Shown in pieces: positions 28,821 through 38,046 of a stretch of DNA of 64,000 nt. How positions within the stretch are numbered: position 1 is the stretch's first letter; the number at the start of each line of letters is the position of its first letter. The stretch lies in contig CACOZH010000001.1 in NCBI GenBank assembly GCA_902631595.1, forward strand, positions 44,206-108,205, given 5' to 3'. The position numbers and the translations under genes are program-made. Source of the stretch: an uncultured Pelagibacteraceae bacterium. GTDB lineage: Bacteria > Pseudomonadota > Alphaproteobacteria > Pelagibacterales > Pelagibacteraceae. Below the pieces are notes generated by a model. That model saw nothing but the letters and a program-made list of their open reading frames with translations, had not been told where the DNA came from and did no database searches.

Positions 28821-29228
28821 ATGCGGTTAAATACAAAATCTAGATATGCGGTTATGGCTCTTGCCGATATGGCAGGTTTTAAGGATAGTAGACCAATAAG
28901 CCTAAGAGATATTTCAATTAGACAAAGCATTTCGTTGCAATATTTGGAACAAATTTTTTTAAAACTAAAAAAAAACAATATTGTTAAAAGCATAAGAGGA
29001 ACTAATGGTGGGTATGTGTTAGCAAAAAATGCTTGCCATATAAAACTCTCAGAAATTTTTATAGCATTAAATGAAAATGTCAAAACAATCGGATGTGATA
29101 AGCATTCAAAGAAAGGATGTAATGGCAGATCAACTAAATGTATTACTCATAACTTGTGGGATGAATTAGATTTGCATATTAACGCTTTTTTTGAAAATAA
29201 AAAATTAGAGGATTTGATAAAAAATTAA
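28821..29228 (+). CDS. iscR: Rrf2-family Fe-S regulator IscR
   Basis: IscR is a winged-helix repressor that senses Fe-S cluster supply through a bound [2Fe-2S] cluster. The 135-residue product starts MRLNTKSRYAVMALADMA, the Rrf2 signature, with DNA-binding helices around residues 25-60 and SIRGTNGGYVLAK. Three cysteines and a histidine follow near residues 92-112 in the order C-x7-C-x6-C-x2-H. E. coli IscR has C-x5-C-x5-C-x2-H, so ligands are present with wider spacing. It heads the suf operon and abuts sufB. Confidence 0.92.
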   Translation: MRLNTKSRYAVMALADMAGFKDSRPISLRDISIRQSISLQYLEQIFLKLKKNNIVKSIRGTNGGYVLAKNACHIKLSEIFIALNENVKTIGCDKHSKKGCNGRSTKCITHNLWDELDLHINAFFENKKLEDLIKN

Positions 29229-30665
29229 ATGAGAGAAAAAGAGATAGAAAAGTTAAAAGACTACAAGTATGGATTTTCTACTGATATAGAAAATTTTACA
29301 GCACCTAAAGGACTAAATATTGATGTAATTAAATTTATATCAAAAGTTAAAAAAGAACCTCAATGGCTTTTAGATTGGAGATTAAAAGCTTTTGAGAGAC
29401 TTAAAGTTCTTAAGGAGCCAAACTGGCAAAAGCCTAAATATCCTAAAATAGACTATCAAGATCTATATTACTATTCTGCTCCAAAGAGCTTTAAAGAAAA
29501 GCCACAATCTCTTGACGAATTAGATCCTAAATTATTAGAGACTTATAAAAAACTTGGAATACCACTTCAAGAGCAAAAAAGATTAAATGGTATTGCTGTA
29601 GATGCTGTTTTTGATTCGGTATCTGTTGCGACCACATTTAAAGATAAACTTACTGAAAAAGGTATTATATTTTGTTCAATATCTGAAGCAGTGCAAAAAC
29701 ATCCACAACTTGTAAAAAAATATCTTGGAACCGTTATACCATTAACTGATCATTTTTTTGCAACTTTAAATTCTGCAGTTTTTACTGATGGATCATTTGT
29801 TTACATTCCACCTGGAGTAAGATGTCCAATGGAACTTTCTACATACTTTAGAATTAATGCCTCAAATACAGGTCAATTTGAGAGAACTTTAATCATAGCG
29901 GACAAAGGTAGCTACGTAAGTTATCTAGAAGGATGCACAGCACCAATGAGAGATGAAAATCAATTACATGCTGCAAACGTAGAATTAATTGCACTAGACG
30001 ATGCTGAAATAAAATATTCAACGGTCCAAAATTGGTATCCAGGAGATAAAAATGGAAAAGGGGGTATATATAATTTTGTTACAAAAAGGGGATTGTGCAA
30101 GGGTAAAAATTCAAAAATATCGTGGACACAAGTAGAAACTGGATCAGCAATTACTTGGAAATATCCTAGTTGCATTCTTCAAGGAGATAATTCAGTTGGC
30201 GAATTTTACTCAATTGCAATTACAAACAATCATCAAAAGGCTGACACTGGAACAAAAATGATTCACATCGGGCAAAATACAAAGAGCAAGATTATTTCTA
30301 AAGGCATAAGCGCAGGACAATCTGACATGACATATCGAGGGCTTGTAGATGTTTTAAAAAATGCAAAAAATTCTAGTAACTATACACAATGCGACTCTTT
30401 GCTGATGGGAAACAAATGTGGTGCACATACTGTTCCCTACATTAAAAATAAAAACTCAGATTCTACAATCGCACACGAAGCAACAACTTCAAAAATTAGT
30501 GAGGAACAGTTACACTATTGCCAACAAAGAGGTCTAAATTCTGAAGAGGCGGTCGGTTTGATAGTAAATGGATTTTGTAAAGAAGTTTTACAACAATTGC
30601 CGATGGAATTTGCAGTAGAGGCACAAAAACTTGTTGGAATTAGTTTAGAGGGAAGCGTTGGTTAA
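29229..30665 (+). CDS. sufB: Fe-S cluster scaffold protein SufB
   Basis: SufB is the core scaffold of the SufBC2D complex on which clusters are built from SufS-derived sulfur. The 478-residue protein has the conserved [63 protein letters not shown] and C-terminal [21 protein letters not shown] segments. The cysteine and glutamate candidates for cluster assembly are retained. It starts directly after iscR, with no base between the stop and ATG. Confidence 0.97.
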   Translation: MREKEIEKLKDYKYGFSTDIENFTAPKGLNIDVIKFISKVKKEPQWLLDWRLKAFERLKVLKEPNWQKPKYPKIDYQDLYYYSAPKSFKEKPQSLDELDPKLLETYKKLGIPLQEQKRLNGIAVDAVFDSVSVATTFKDKLTEKGIIFCSISEAVQKHPQLVKKYLGTVIPLTDHFFATLNSAVFTDGSFVYIPPGVRCPMELSTYFRINASNTGQFERTLIIADKGSYVSYLEGCTAPMRDENQLHAANVELIALDDAEIKYSTVQNWYPGDKNGKGGIYNFVTKRGLCKGKNSKISWTQVETGSAITWKYPSCILQGDNSVGEFYSIAITNNHQKADTGTKMIHIGQNTKSKIISKGISAGQSDMTYRGLVDVLKNAKNSSNYTQCDSLLMGNKCGAHTVPYIKNKNSDSTIAHEATTSKISEEQLHYCQQRGLNSEEAVGLIVNGFCKEVLQQLPMEFAVEAQKLVGISLEGSVG

Positions 30666-31400
30666 ATGTTAAAAATAAGCAATCTTAAAGCCAATGTAGA
30701 AAATAAATCCATTTTAAATGGTTTTGAGCTCGAAATTAAAGAAGGTGAAGTTCACGCAATTATGGGTCCTAATGGATCAGGAAAAAGTACATTATCAAAT
30801 ATTCTTTCTGGAAAAAAAGGGTACGAAGTAACTGGAGAAATATTATTTGAAAATAAAGATCTTTTTGAATTAGAAACAGAAGAACGGGCACATAAAGGCA
30901 TATTTTTGGCTTTTCAGTACCCTTTAGAAATACCTGGTGTAAATACAAATATTTTTCTCAAAACTTCTTTGAATGCGATTAGAAAAGCACGTGGTGAAAA
31001 AGAATTAGATGCGATTGAATTTTTAAATTTAGTCAAACAAAAATCAAAAGAATTAAAATTCGATGAGGAAAAGTTAAATAGACAACTAAATGTTGGTTTT
31101 TCAGGTGGAGAAAAAAAGAAAAATGAAATTTTACAAATGTCAATTTTAAATCCAAAATTGTCAATTTTAGACGAAACAGACTCTGGTTTGGATATTGATG
31201 CATTAAGAGTAGTAGCCGATGGTGTGAATTCTCTAAGAAATAAAAATAATTCATTTTTAATAATTACTCATTATCAAAGATTATTAGAATATATAAAACC
31301 AGATTTCGTTCATGTACTCATGAATGGTAAAATTATAAAATCTGGAGGTCCTGAACTAGCATTAGAGTTAGAAAAAAAAGGTTATGAAAATTTTAATTAA
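30666..31400 (+). CDS. sufC: Fe-S assembly ATPase SufC
   Basis: This is the ABC-type ATPase of SufBC2D; ATP binding changes the SufB-SufD interface during cluster building. The 244-residue product has Walker A GPNGSGKST near residue 36, Q-loop FQYPLEIPGV, signature region FSGGEKKKNE near 148 and Walker B LSILDETDSGLDIDALR. The ETDSGLD variant is characteristic of SufC. It directly follows sufB and precedes sufD with no gaps. Confidence 0.97.
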   Translation: MLKISNLKANVENKSILNGFELEIKEGEVHAIMGPNGSGKSTLSNILSGKKGYEVTGEILFENKDLFELETEERAHKGIFLAFQYPLEIPGVNTNIFLKTSLNAIRKARGEKELDAIEFLNLVKQKSKELKFDEEKLNRQLNVGFSGGEKKKNEILQMSILNPKLSILDETDSGLDIDALRVVADGVNSLRNKNNSFLIITHYQRLLEYIKPDFVHVLMNGKIIKSGGPELALELEKKGYENFN

Positions 31401-32642
31401 ATGAATAATAGAATAAAAACAGATTTCGAAAATACATTTAAAAATTTTTTATCTAAAAAAGAAATAAATCTAAAAGAAAACTTTTTAAATAAATTTATAA
31501 AAAATGGTTTTCCTAATAAAAAACTTGAGAATTGGAAATTTTCAGATTTAAATCAAATAATAAATAAAAATATCGGTGAATTAAGTTTTTTCAATGACCC
31601 TAACAAAAAACATGATTTTGATAAATCTATTATTATCGATCAGTTTGAGCATAACAAAATTGTATTCGTAAATGGAAACCTAAAATTAAAAGATTTTAAT
31701 TTTGAACAGAAAGAAAATATTGAAATTATTCAAACAAATGAAATTAATTTAGATATGTCGCAAAAAAATTCTCTTTTGGATTTAAATTGTGCGTTTGTGA
31801 ATAGTAATTACAAAATAGTTGTTAAAAAAAATTATTTGATGAAAAAACCTTTAATTATTTATCACATAACTAACGACCAGATAAAATCTACAAACATAAA
31901 TTTACAACTTAACTTCGAGATCGAAAAAAATAGTTCTATTAAAGTTTTAGATATTTTTAATGATAATTCAGAAAAAAACTTTATAAATATTTTTTATAAT
32001 TTTAATCTTAAGGAAGATTCCATTCTTAAAAATTATAAAATAGATTGCAAAAAAAATAGAAATATTAAATATTCGTATAATAATATTAACCAAGAGAAGA
32101 ACAGCATATCAGAAAATTTTATCCTATCTTGCAGCTCTAATTTTATGAAAAATGAAATTAATTGTAATTTAAAAGGAAAATATGCTTCAGCATTCGTAAA
32201 TGGAATTTTATATTTAGATGAAGAAAAACACCACGAAATACGAACAAAAATTAATCATTTGGTAGAGAATACTAAAAGTTATCAATTAATTAAATGTGTT
32301 TTAGACGAAAACGCTAAAGCTGTTTATCAAGGAAAAATATTTGTAAACTCTGAAGCACAAAAAACAGATGGTTATCAACTGAGTAAAGCGATTTTGCTGA
32401 ATAAAAGTTCTGAATTTAATGCAAAACCTGAGTTGGAAATTTATGCTGATGATGTGAAGTGTTCTCATGGATCTGCCTCAGGAAGTTTGAATGAAAATTC
32501 TATATTTTATTTAAGATCAAGAGGGCTTAACTATAAAGAGGCTAAAAAACTTTTGATAAACGGCTTTATTTTAGATGTAATCGATAAAATTACAGATGAT
32601 GAAATTAAAACATTTGTTAAAAAAACAATGAGCTTAAATTAA
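31401..32642 (+). CDS. sufD: Fe-S assembly protein SufD
   Basis: SufD pairs with SufB in the SufBC2D scaffold and helps iron acquisition. The 413-residue protein has a diverged, Asn/Lys-rich N-terminal half. The conserved C-terminal beta-helix region is clear: VYQGKIFVNSEAQKTDGYQL, AKPELEIYADDVKCSHGSASG and FYLRSRGLNYKEAKKLLINGF. The histidine in CSHGS is the residue often proposed at the SufB interface. It overlaps sufS by one base. Confidence 0.95.
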   Translation: MNNRIKTDFENTFKNFLSKKEINLKENFLNKFIKNGFPNKKLENWKFSDLNQIINKNIGELSFFNDPNKKHDFDKSIIIDQFEHNKIVFVNGNLKLKDFNFEQKENIEIIQTNEINLDMSQKNSLLDLNCAFVNSNYKIVVKKNYLMKKPLIIYHITNDQIKSTNINLQLNFEIEKNSSIKVLDIFNDNSEKNFINIFYNFNLKEDSILKNYKIDCKKNRNIKYSYNNINQEKNSISENFILSCSSNFMKNEINCNLKGKYASAFVNGILYLDEEKHHEIRTKINHLVENTKSYQLIKCVLDENAKAVYQGKIFVNSEAQKTDGYQLSKAILLNKSSEFNAKPELEIYADDVKCSHGSASGSLNENSIFYLRSRGLNYKEAKKLLINGFILDVIDKITDDEIKTFVKKTMSLN

Positions 32643-33859
32643 TGATGATTGAAAATATTAAAAAACAGTTTCCTATTTTTAGTAATAAGGTTCAAAATAA
32701 TGACCTTGTATATCTTGATAGCGCAAATTCATCTCAAAAACCACAAGTAGTAGTTGATAGAATCTATGATTTTTATACAAAAGAATTCTCTAATGTTGGA
32801 AGAAGCGTTCATTATTTAGCTGTAGCCGCAACGAACCTTTATGAGGAAACTAGAACTTTAATGCAAAAATATATAAATGCAAAAGACCCTAATGAGATTG
32901 TTTTTACAAAAGGTGCTACAGAAGCAATTAACCTAGTTGCAAATACATTCGGACAAAAATTTTTGAAAGAAGGCGATGAAATCTTACTTACAGAGCTTGA
33001 ACATCATTCAAATTATGTTCCTTGGCACTACTTAAGAAGATCAAAAGGTATACAAATAAAATTTGCAGAAATAAATTCAGATGGAGAAATATCTCTAGAA
33101 AGTATAGAGAGACAAATTAATCGAAATACCAAAATGATAGCAATCACCCATTTATCAAATGTCACGGGTGCAATTTTACCAATTAAAGAAATAACCCAAC
33201 TAGCGCACTCAAAAAATATACCAGTTCTTGTCGACGGTTGTCAGGGTGCACCACACTTAAAATTAGACATGCAGGATATTGGATGTGATTTTTATGCAAT
33301 ATCATGTCATAAAATGTACGGACCAACTGGTTTAGGAATTCTTTATGCAAAAAAGAAATGGCTTGAAGCGCTACCACCTTACCAAGGAGGAGGAGGAATG
33401 ATCAAGGAGGTGAATAAGGAAGGAATTACTTTTGGAGATCTACCAAACAAATATGAAGCAGGAACAATGGCTACAGCGCAGGTAATTGCATTTGGAGAGT
33501 CAATTAAGTTTTTAAATAAAATAGGAATTGAAAATATTGAAAATCATGAAAGTGAGTTAACAAAGTATGGAGAAGAAGTTTTAAGAAGAAATAATTCAGT
33601 TAAACTTGTGGGAAATCCAAAAAATAAAGGTTCAGTTTTATCTTTTACTTTAGATGGTATTCACCCACATGACATCGCAACAATTTTAGATGAAGACGGA
33701 GTTGCTATAAGAGCAGGTCATCATTGTTGTCAAATACTCCATGACAAGTTAGGACTGCCCGCAACAGCAAGAGCTTCTTTAGGAGTGTATAATACCAAAG
33801 AAGATATTGATAAATTAAATGAGTCAATAAATAAATGCAAAGATATTTTTAGTAAATAA
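32642..33859 (+). CDS. sufS: Group II cysteine desulfurase SufS
   Basis: SufS removes sulfur from cysteine as a PLP enzyme and passes the persulfide to SufU or SufE. The 405-residue product has the PLP lysine in AISCHKMYGPTGLGIL near residue 224 and the catalytic cysteine in RAGHHCCQILHDKLG near 362. IVFTKGATEAINLVA and LTELEHHSNYVPWH are also typical. Two adjacent ATG codons (32642, 32645) could start it; the first overlaps the sufD stop as TAATG. SufU rather than SufE follows, so transfer to SufU is inferred. Confidence 0.96.
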   Translation: MMIENIKKQFPIFSNKVQNNDLVYLDSANSSQKPQVVVDRIYDFYTKEFSNVGRSVHYLAVAATNLYEETRTLMQKYINAKDPNEIVFTKGATEAINLVANTFGQKFLKEGDEILLTELEHHSNYVPWHYLRRSKGIQIKFAEINSDGEISLESIERQINRNTKMIAITHLSNVTGAILPIKEITQLAHSKNIPVLVDGCQGAPHLKLDMQDIGCDFYAISCHKMYGPTGLGILYAKKKWLEALPPYQGGGGMIKEVNKEGITFGDLPNKYEAGTMATAQVIAFGESIKFLNKIGIENIENHESELTKYGEEVLRRNNSVKLVGNPKNKGSVLSFTLDGIHPHDIATILDEDGVAIRAGHHCCQILHDKLGLPATARASLGVYNTKEDIDKLNESINKCKDIFSK

Positions 33860-34329
33860 TGAATTTAAAAGAATTATATCAAGAAATTATTTTAGACCAT
33901 GGAAAGAATCCTAGAAACTTAAAAAAATCAGAAAATTTCAACAAAGATGCCAAAGGTCATAATCCATTATGTGGAGATAAAGTTCATGTATTTTTAAAAA
34001 TCGACGAGGATAAAAAAATTTCCGATATATCCTTCGAGGGAAGTGGATGTGCGATCTCTATGGCTTCAGCATCAATTATGACAGATTTAATGAAAGAAAA
34101 AAATGAAAAAGAAGTGAAAGAGCTAATAAGTGATTTTTTAGATATGATAAAACATAACCCAGAACTAAAATCAAAAAATTTAGATGATAATGAAAAAACA
34201 AAACTTATGTCTCTATCGGGTGTGAAACAATACCCAATGAGAGTAAAATGTGCAACTTTAGCATGGCATACACTTACTTCAGCCATAAATAATTCACAAA
34301 ACGAAACTAACAGCGAAAAATTAGATTAA
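33859..34329 (+). CDS. sufU: SufU/IscU-like sulfur-transfer protein
   Basis: This 156-residue protein accepts sulfur from SufS. The three conserved cysteines lie in HNPLCGDKVHVFL, FEGSGCAISMASASIM and RVKCATLAWHTL. An insertion of about 20 residues between the second and third (ISDFLDMIKHNPELK) marks it as SufU-type rather than IscU-type. It overlaps sufS by one base and sufT by one base, so the whole block is translationally coupled. Its presence together with sufBCDS matches a Gram-positive-like pairing that is also common in alphaproteobacteria. Confidence 0.92.
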   Translation: MNLKELYQEIILDHGKNPRNLKKSENFNKDAKGHNPLCGDKVHVFLKIDEDKKISDISFEGSGCAISMASASIMTDLMKEKNEKEVKELISDFLDMIKHNPELKSKNLDDNEKTKLMSLSGVKQYPMRVKCATLAWHTLTSAINNSQNETNSEKLD

Positions 34330-34628
34330 TGGACCTAAAACATAAAGTAATAGAGGAAATAAAAAAAATTTATGATCCTGAGATTCCAGTTAATATTTAT
34401 GAATTAGGTCTTATTTATGATATTACTGTCGACATAAATAATAAAGTATATGTAAAGATGACTCTTACAACGCCAAATTGCCCAGTTGCTGAAAGCTTAC
34501 CAAATGAGGTGAAGAACAGTATCAAGGAAATTAAAGAGGTGAAAGATGTAGAACTCGATCTTGTTTGGGATCCACCCTGGGATAAATCAATGATGTCCGA
34601 GGCTGCAAAACTAGAGCTAAATTTATGA
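34329..34628 (+). CDS. sufT: SufT / MIP18-family (DUF59) Fe-S maturation factor
   Basis: DUF59 proteins help deliver Fe-S clusters to target proteins. The 99-residue product is essentially the whole domain: DPEIPVNIYELGLIYDI near the N-terminus, TLTTPNCPVAESLPNEV with the single conserved cysteine, and VELDLVWDPPWDKSMMSEAAKLEL at the end. It overlaps sufU by one base and sufA by four. A PaaD-like role is excluded by the suf context and absence of paa genes. Confidence 0.92.
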   Translation: MDLKHKVIEEIKKIYDPEIPVNIYELGLIYDITVDINNKVYVKMTLTTPNCPVAESLPNEVKNSIKEIKEVKDVELDLVWDPPWDKSMMSEAAKLELNL

Positions 34629-34960
34629 CAAATCAAATAATTAAATTAAGTGAAAATGCAGCTAATAGAATTAAAGAAATAATGTCTGAAGCTCAAAAAG
34701 ATTCTATTGGAGTAAGAATTGGAGTTAAAGCAGGTGGTTGTGCGGGAATGTCATATATTATGGAATATGCAAAATCTCATAATCCAAATGATGAGATCAT
34801 TGAGGACAAAGGAGTTAAAGTTTTTATAGATCCTGGAGCAGTAATGTACTTATTAGGCACTGAAATGGATTACAAAACTGAGGATTTTTCATCATCTTTT
34901 GTATTTAAAAATCCAAATGAAACTGAAAGGTGTGGCTGTGGAGAATCCTTCAAAATCTAG
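34625..34960 (+). CDS. sufA: A-type Fe-S carrier SufA/ErpA-like
   Basis: A-type carriers receive clusters from SufBCD and hand them to apo-enzymes. The 111-residue protein has the three canonical cysteines: GGCAGMSY near residue 38 and the C-terminal CGCGESF. The fold pattern (LSENAANRIKEIM...IGVRIGVKAGG) is standard. It is the last gene of the iscR-suf operon; the following 59 bases contain a promoter for the next small ORF. I use sufA because of its position; sequence alone does not separate SufA from IscA or ErpA. Confidence 0.9.
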   Translation: MTNQIIKLSENAANRIKEIMSEAQKDSIGVRIGVKAGGCAGMSYIMEYAKSHNPNDEIIEDKGVKVFIDPGAVMYLLGTEMDYKTEDFSSSFVFKNPNETERCGCGESFKI

Positions 34961-34971
34961 TATTAGTTTAG

Positions 34972-35012
34972 TGCATATCTGAATTGCATAATATGCATAT
35001 CTGTGTTATAAA
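34972..35012 (+). promoter_or_regulatory. Promoter and repeated TGCATATCTG motif before a small ORF
   Basis: The 10-mer TGCATATCTG occurs at 34972-34981 and again at 34994-35003, exactly 22 bases (about two helical turns) apart. The second copy lies between a -35-like TTGCAT (34984-34989) and a -10-like TATAAA (35007-35012) with a 17-base spacer. The ATG of the next ORF starts only 7 bases after the -10, so transcription could begin at or next to the start codon (leaderless). A regulator binding both copies is inference. Confidence 0.5.
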
Positions 35013-35019
35013 CTGATTC

Positions 35020-35208
35020 ATGAGAGATTTAAGACACTTACAATCAAACTCAGCTAAACTAGCTCAAGATCAAAAAGAAAAAACTTTATTTCGATCTCAG
35101 AGAAAAGCTGTAAATACAGGTGCAAATGGAACTTTAGAATACACCATAAAAGAAGGTGTAAATAAATCTAAGATCGCCGACACAGAATTGATAAAAAATA
35201 AAAAATAA
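35020..35208 (+). CDS. Small basic protein of unknown function
   Basis: I do not recognise this 62-residue ORF. It is basic (many Lys/Arg/Gln), with no signal peptide, membrane segment or cysteine. The central part reads FRSQRKAVNTGANGTLEYTI. Support for it being real: a well-spaced promoter directly upstream with a duplicated 10-mer, no overlap with other genes, and use of the whole gap between sufA and glnA. The 5' end has no Shine-Dalgarno sequence, which fits a leaderless message. It converges with glnA, 14 bases apart. A nucleic-acid-binding or regulatory role is only a guess. Confidence 0.6.
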   Translation: MRDLRHLQSNSAKLAQDQKEKTLFRSQRKAVNTGANGTLEYTIKEGVNKSKIADTELIKNKK

Positions 35209-35222
35209 TTTTTTATAATAGT

Positions 35223-36629
35223 TTAGCTGCTGTAATACATCTGAAATTCTATAGGATGAGGTGTGTGTTCTAAATTGTAAATTTCCTCAAACTTCAAAGC
35301 AATATATGCATCAATTTGGTCATCAGTAAAAACATTACCTTGTTTCAGGAAACCTCTATCAGTATCCAAACTTTCCATTGCCTCTCTTAAAGATCCACAT
35401 ACAGTTGGTATATTTTTTATCTCCTCCTCAGGCAAAGTATAAAGATCTTTGTCAAAAGATTCTCCAGGATTTATTTTATTTTTAATACCATCTAATCCCG
35501 CCATAAGCATAGATGCAAATGTTAAATAAGGATTACCTGCTGCATCGGGAAATCTAATTTCACATCTTGCACCTTTTTTACTTAACGTTATAGGAATTCT
35601 ACAAGATGCAGACCTGTTTCTCGCAGAATAAGCCAATAATACTGGAGCTTCAAATCCAGGAATTAATCTTTTATAACTATTAGTCGTTGCATTTGAAAAA
35701 GCGTTAATTGCCTTTGCATGTTTTAATATTCCACCAATATAATGAAGTGCGGTTTCAGACAGTCCAGAATACCTTTCACCAGAAAATAACGGGCTTTTTC
35801 CTTTCCATAATGACTGATGGACATGCATACCCGATCCATTATCTCCTTTAACAGGTTTTGGCATAAAAGTTGCAGTTTTACCAAAAGAATGAGCAACCAT
35901 TTGGACAACATACTTATATAATTGAATATTGTCTGCTTGATTTACTAACGTTCCAAAAACCATACCTAATTCATGTTGACTCGGCGCAACTTCATGATGA
36001 TGTTTTTCAGCTGTAATACCCACATCTCTTAAACCTTTTAAAAACTCGCCTCTCATATCTTGTGCACTATCAACAGGTGGAACTGGGAAATATCCTCCTT
36101 TTATTCCTGGTCTATGGCCCATGTTTCCGTTTTCATATTTTCTACCAGAGTTGTATGGTCCCTCGGTACTATCGATAACAAACCCAGTTTCGTTCATATC
36201 ATTTTTAATTCTTACATCATCAAATACAAAAAATTCTGGCTCTGGACCAAAATACGCTTTATCACCAATACCTGTCGTTTTTAAATAAGCTTCAGCCTTT
36301 TTAGCTATCCCTCTTGGATCTCTTTCATATGAATTCTTTTTTACAGCATCTAAAATATCACAAAATAAAATAAGAGTATTATGAGAAGTAAATGGGTCAA
36401 TAACTTTCCTGCTTAAATCGGGTTTAAGTATCATGTCAGACTCATTTATCGCTTTCCATCCAGCAATTGATGATCCATCAAAAAACACACCGTCATTTAA
36501 CATATCTTCATCAACAACAGTTGAGTCCATGGTTAAATGTTGAAGTTTACCTCTTGGATCGGTAAATCTTAGATCTACATAATCTACCTCTTTGTCTTTC
36601 ATTAATTTTAGAACATCACTTGCGCTCAT
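35223..36629 (-). CDS. glnA: Glutamine synthetase type I
   Basis: GlnA makes glutamine from glutamate, ammonia and ATP. The 468-residue GS-I beta-type enzyme has [20 protein letters not shown] at the N-terminus, [26 protein letters not shown] and the ATP region [16 protein letters not shown]. The adenylylation site KDLYTLP places the tyrosine at residue 397, as in E. coli, so control by GlnE is expected. A strong AGGAG site precedes the ATG. glnB, often upstream, is absent; instead the divergent nnrD starts 108 bases away. The upstream region contains the 10-mer TGCATAGCTG. Confidence 0.97.
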   Translation of the reverse strand: MSASDVLKLMKDKEVDYVDLRFTDPRGKLQHLTMDSTVVDEDMLNDGVFFDGSSIAGWKAINESDMILKPDLSRKVIDPFTSHNTLILFCDILDAVKKNSYERDPRGIAKKAEAYLKTTGIGDKAYFGPEPEFFVFDDVRIKNDMNETGFVIDSTEGPYNSGRKYENGNMGHRPGIKGGYFPVPPVDSAQDMRGEFLKGLRDVGITAEKHHHEVAPSQHELGMVFGTLVNQADNIQLYKYVVQMVAHSFGKTATFMPKPVKGDNGSGMHVHQSLWKGKSPLFSGERYSGLSETALHYIGGILKHAKAINAFSNATTNSYKRLIPGFEAPVLLAYSARNRSASCRIPITLSKKGARCEIRFPDAAGNPYLTFASMLMAGLDGIKNKINPGESFDKDLYTLPEEEIKNIPTVCGSLREAMESLDTDRGFLKQGNVFTDDQIDAYIALKFEEIYNLEHTPHPIEFQMYYSS

Positions 36630-36700
36630 TTTTTCTCCTGTGTAAATTCACCACGTAAATATCAAATATTTGAATAATAAGAATAAGATTATTCTGATAA

Positions 36701-36710
36701 CAGCTATGCA
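36701..36710 (-). promoter_or_regulatory. TGCATAGCTG motif upstream of glnA
   Basis: On the minus strand TGCATAGCTG, preceded by AAT, differs by one base from the duplicated TGCATATCTG in front of the small ORF at 35020. It lies about 72 bases upstream of the glnA start and 28 bases upstream of the divergent nnrD. I infer a possible shared regulator site; I cannot name the regulator, and a chance match in AT-rich DNA is possible. Confidence 0.3.
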
Positions 36711-36737
36711 ATTTGCTCATAACTGTGATAATTAGAT

Positions 36738-37583
36738 ATGAAATTTAATAAGAATTTACTAAGTTTTTGGATAAAAAAGTTCCCTTTAAAAAACAAAAAA
36801 AGCCATAAATACTCTAGAGGTCAATTAATAGTTGTATGTGGAGAAAAAGATATGATTGGGGCCTCATTATTAAGCGCTGAAGCAGCACTAAGGACAGGAG
36901 TTGGATCAGTAAAAATTTTATGCTCTAAAAATAATTTAAAAATATTTACTTTGAAGTTTCCGTCTTTACTAAAGAAGGAAATAAATAGTTTGAGTGATTT
37001 TAAGAAATTTGTAAAAAAAAATAAAAAATCTGTTTATTTAATAGGACCAGGATCAGGTATTTCAAAAAATACAATGAAAAAAACTTTATTTCTTTTAAAG
37101 AATGTTAAATACGTAATCCTAGATGCTGATGCTATTACTTCCTTTAAAAATAAAACAAAAATTTTATATAAGTATTTAGATGAGCATAAAATTTTAACTC
37201 CACACATTAAAGAATTTAAATCAATATTTCCAGATTTAAAAAAAATAAATAATCGTAAACAGTTGATCTTATCAGCTATAAAAAAAACTAAAGCTACAAT
37301 TGTTTTAAAAGATAACAAAACTTTAATTGGTAACAACAAAAAAATTTTTATTAATGATAAATCCTCAACTGAGCTTGCTGTGATTGGAACAGGCGATGTT
37401 TTAGCAGGTTTAATTTCAAGCTTAGTTGGGGAAAATAAAATGAAACCAATAGAGGCCGCATTAGCAGGAGTTTGGATACATAGTAAAACAGCAATTAATT
37501 TAGGTAAAGGATTAATTGCAGAAGATTTAATTAAAAATTTAAAAAAAACTATAAATTATATTTATGGAAGACATCCTAAATAA
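36738..37583 (+). CDS. nnrD: ADP/ATP-dependent NAD(P)H-hydrate dehydratase (YjeF C-terminal domain, stand-alone)
   Basis: NnrD repairs hydrated NAD(P)H. The 281-residue product is a ribokinase-like fold: HKYSRGQLIVVCGEKDMIGA near the N-terminus, VYLIGPGSGIS near residue 100, VILDADAI, LTPHIKEFKSIFP, and the catalytic glycine loop AVIGTGDVLAGLISSLV near 215. The N-terminal epimerase domain (NnrE) that is usually fused in bacteria is absent. It diverges from glnA and overlaps the YbaK-like gene by 20 bases. Confidence 0.88.
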   Translation: MKFNKNLLSFWIKKFPLKNKKSHKYSRGQLIVVCGEKDMIGASLLSAEAALRTGVGSVKILCSKNNLKIFTLKFPSLLKKEINSLSDFKKFVKKNKKSVYLIGPGSGISKNTMKKTLFLLKNVKYVILDADAITSFKNKTKILYKYLDEHKILTPHIKEFKSIFPDLKKINNRKQLILSAIKKTKATIVLKDNKTLIGNNKKIFINDKSSTELAVIGTGDVLAGLISSLVGENKMKPIEAALAGVWIHSKTAINLGKGLIAEDLIKNLKKTINYIYGRHPK

Positions 37584-38046
37584 AGAATCAGTTAAAAGAG
37601 TTCAAAAAGCACTTGATGAGTTTAGCAATGACATCAAAGCGATTGTTTTGTCATCTTCAGCAAGAACAGCTCAACAGGCTGCTACAAGTTTAAATACAGA
37701 AGTTGGATCAATTGTAAAAAGCCTATTATTTAAAACTGAAGACGGGTTTGTTCTATGTCTAGTTTCAGGTGACAAAAGGTGTTCACTTAACAAATTAAAA
37801 AAAATAAAAAATCAAAAAGATATTTCTATGGCAGATCCCGAAACTGTTAAAAAAATTACTGGCTTTACTATTGGTGGGGTATCACCAGTTGGACATTTGC
37901 AGAAGATAGAAATTTTTATTGATAAAGATTTATCGAGATTTAGCGATATTTTTGCAGCCGCAGGACACCCAAATTGTATTTTTAAAATAAATTTTGACAA
38001 CTTGATTAAAATAACTAAAGGTGCCGTTAAAAATATTATAGAATGA
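37564..38046 (+). CDS. YbaK/EbsC-type aminoacyl-tRNA deacylase
   Basis: This 160-residue YbaK-fold protein probably hydrolyses mischarged aminoacyl-tRNA (Cys-tRNA-Pro or similar). Typical features are AQQAATSLNTEVGSIVKSLLFK, FVLCLVSGDKRCSLNKLKKI (catalytic lysine region), GFTIGGVSPVGH and FAAAGHPNCIFKINFDNL. It overlaps nnrD by 20 bases and the transporter gene by four, so the three form one transcript. The exact tRNA specificity cannot be read from the sequence. Confidence 0.87.
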   Translation: MEDILNKESVKRVQKALDEFSNDIKAIVLSSSARTAQQAATSLNTEVGSIVKSLLFKTEDGFVLCLVSGDKRCSLNKLKKIKNQKDISMADPETVKKITGFTIGGVSPVGHLQKIEIFIDKDLSRFSDIFAAAGHPNCIFKINFDNLIKITKGAVKNIIE

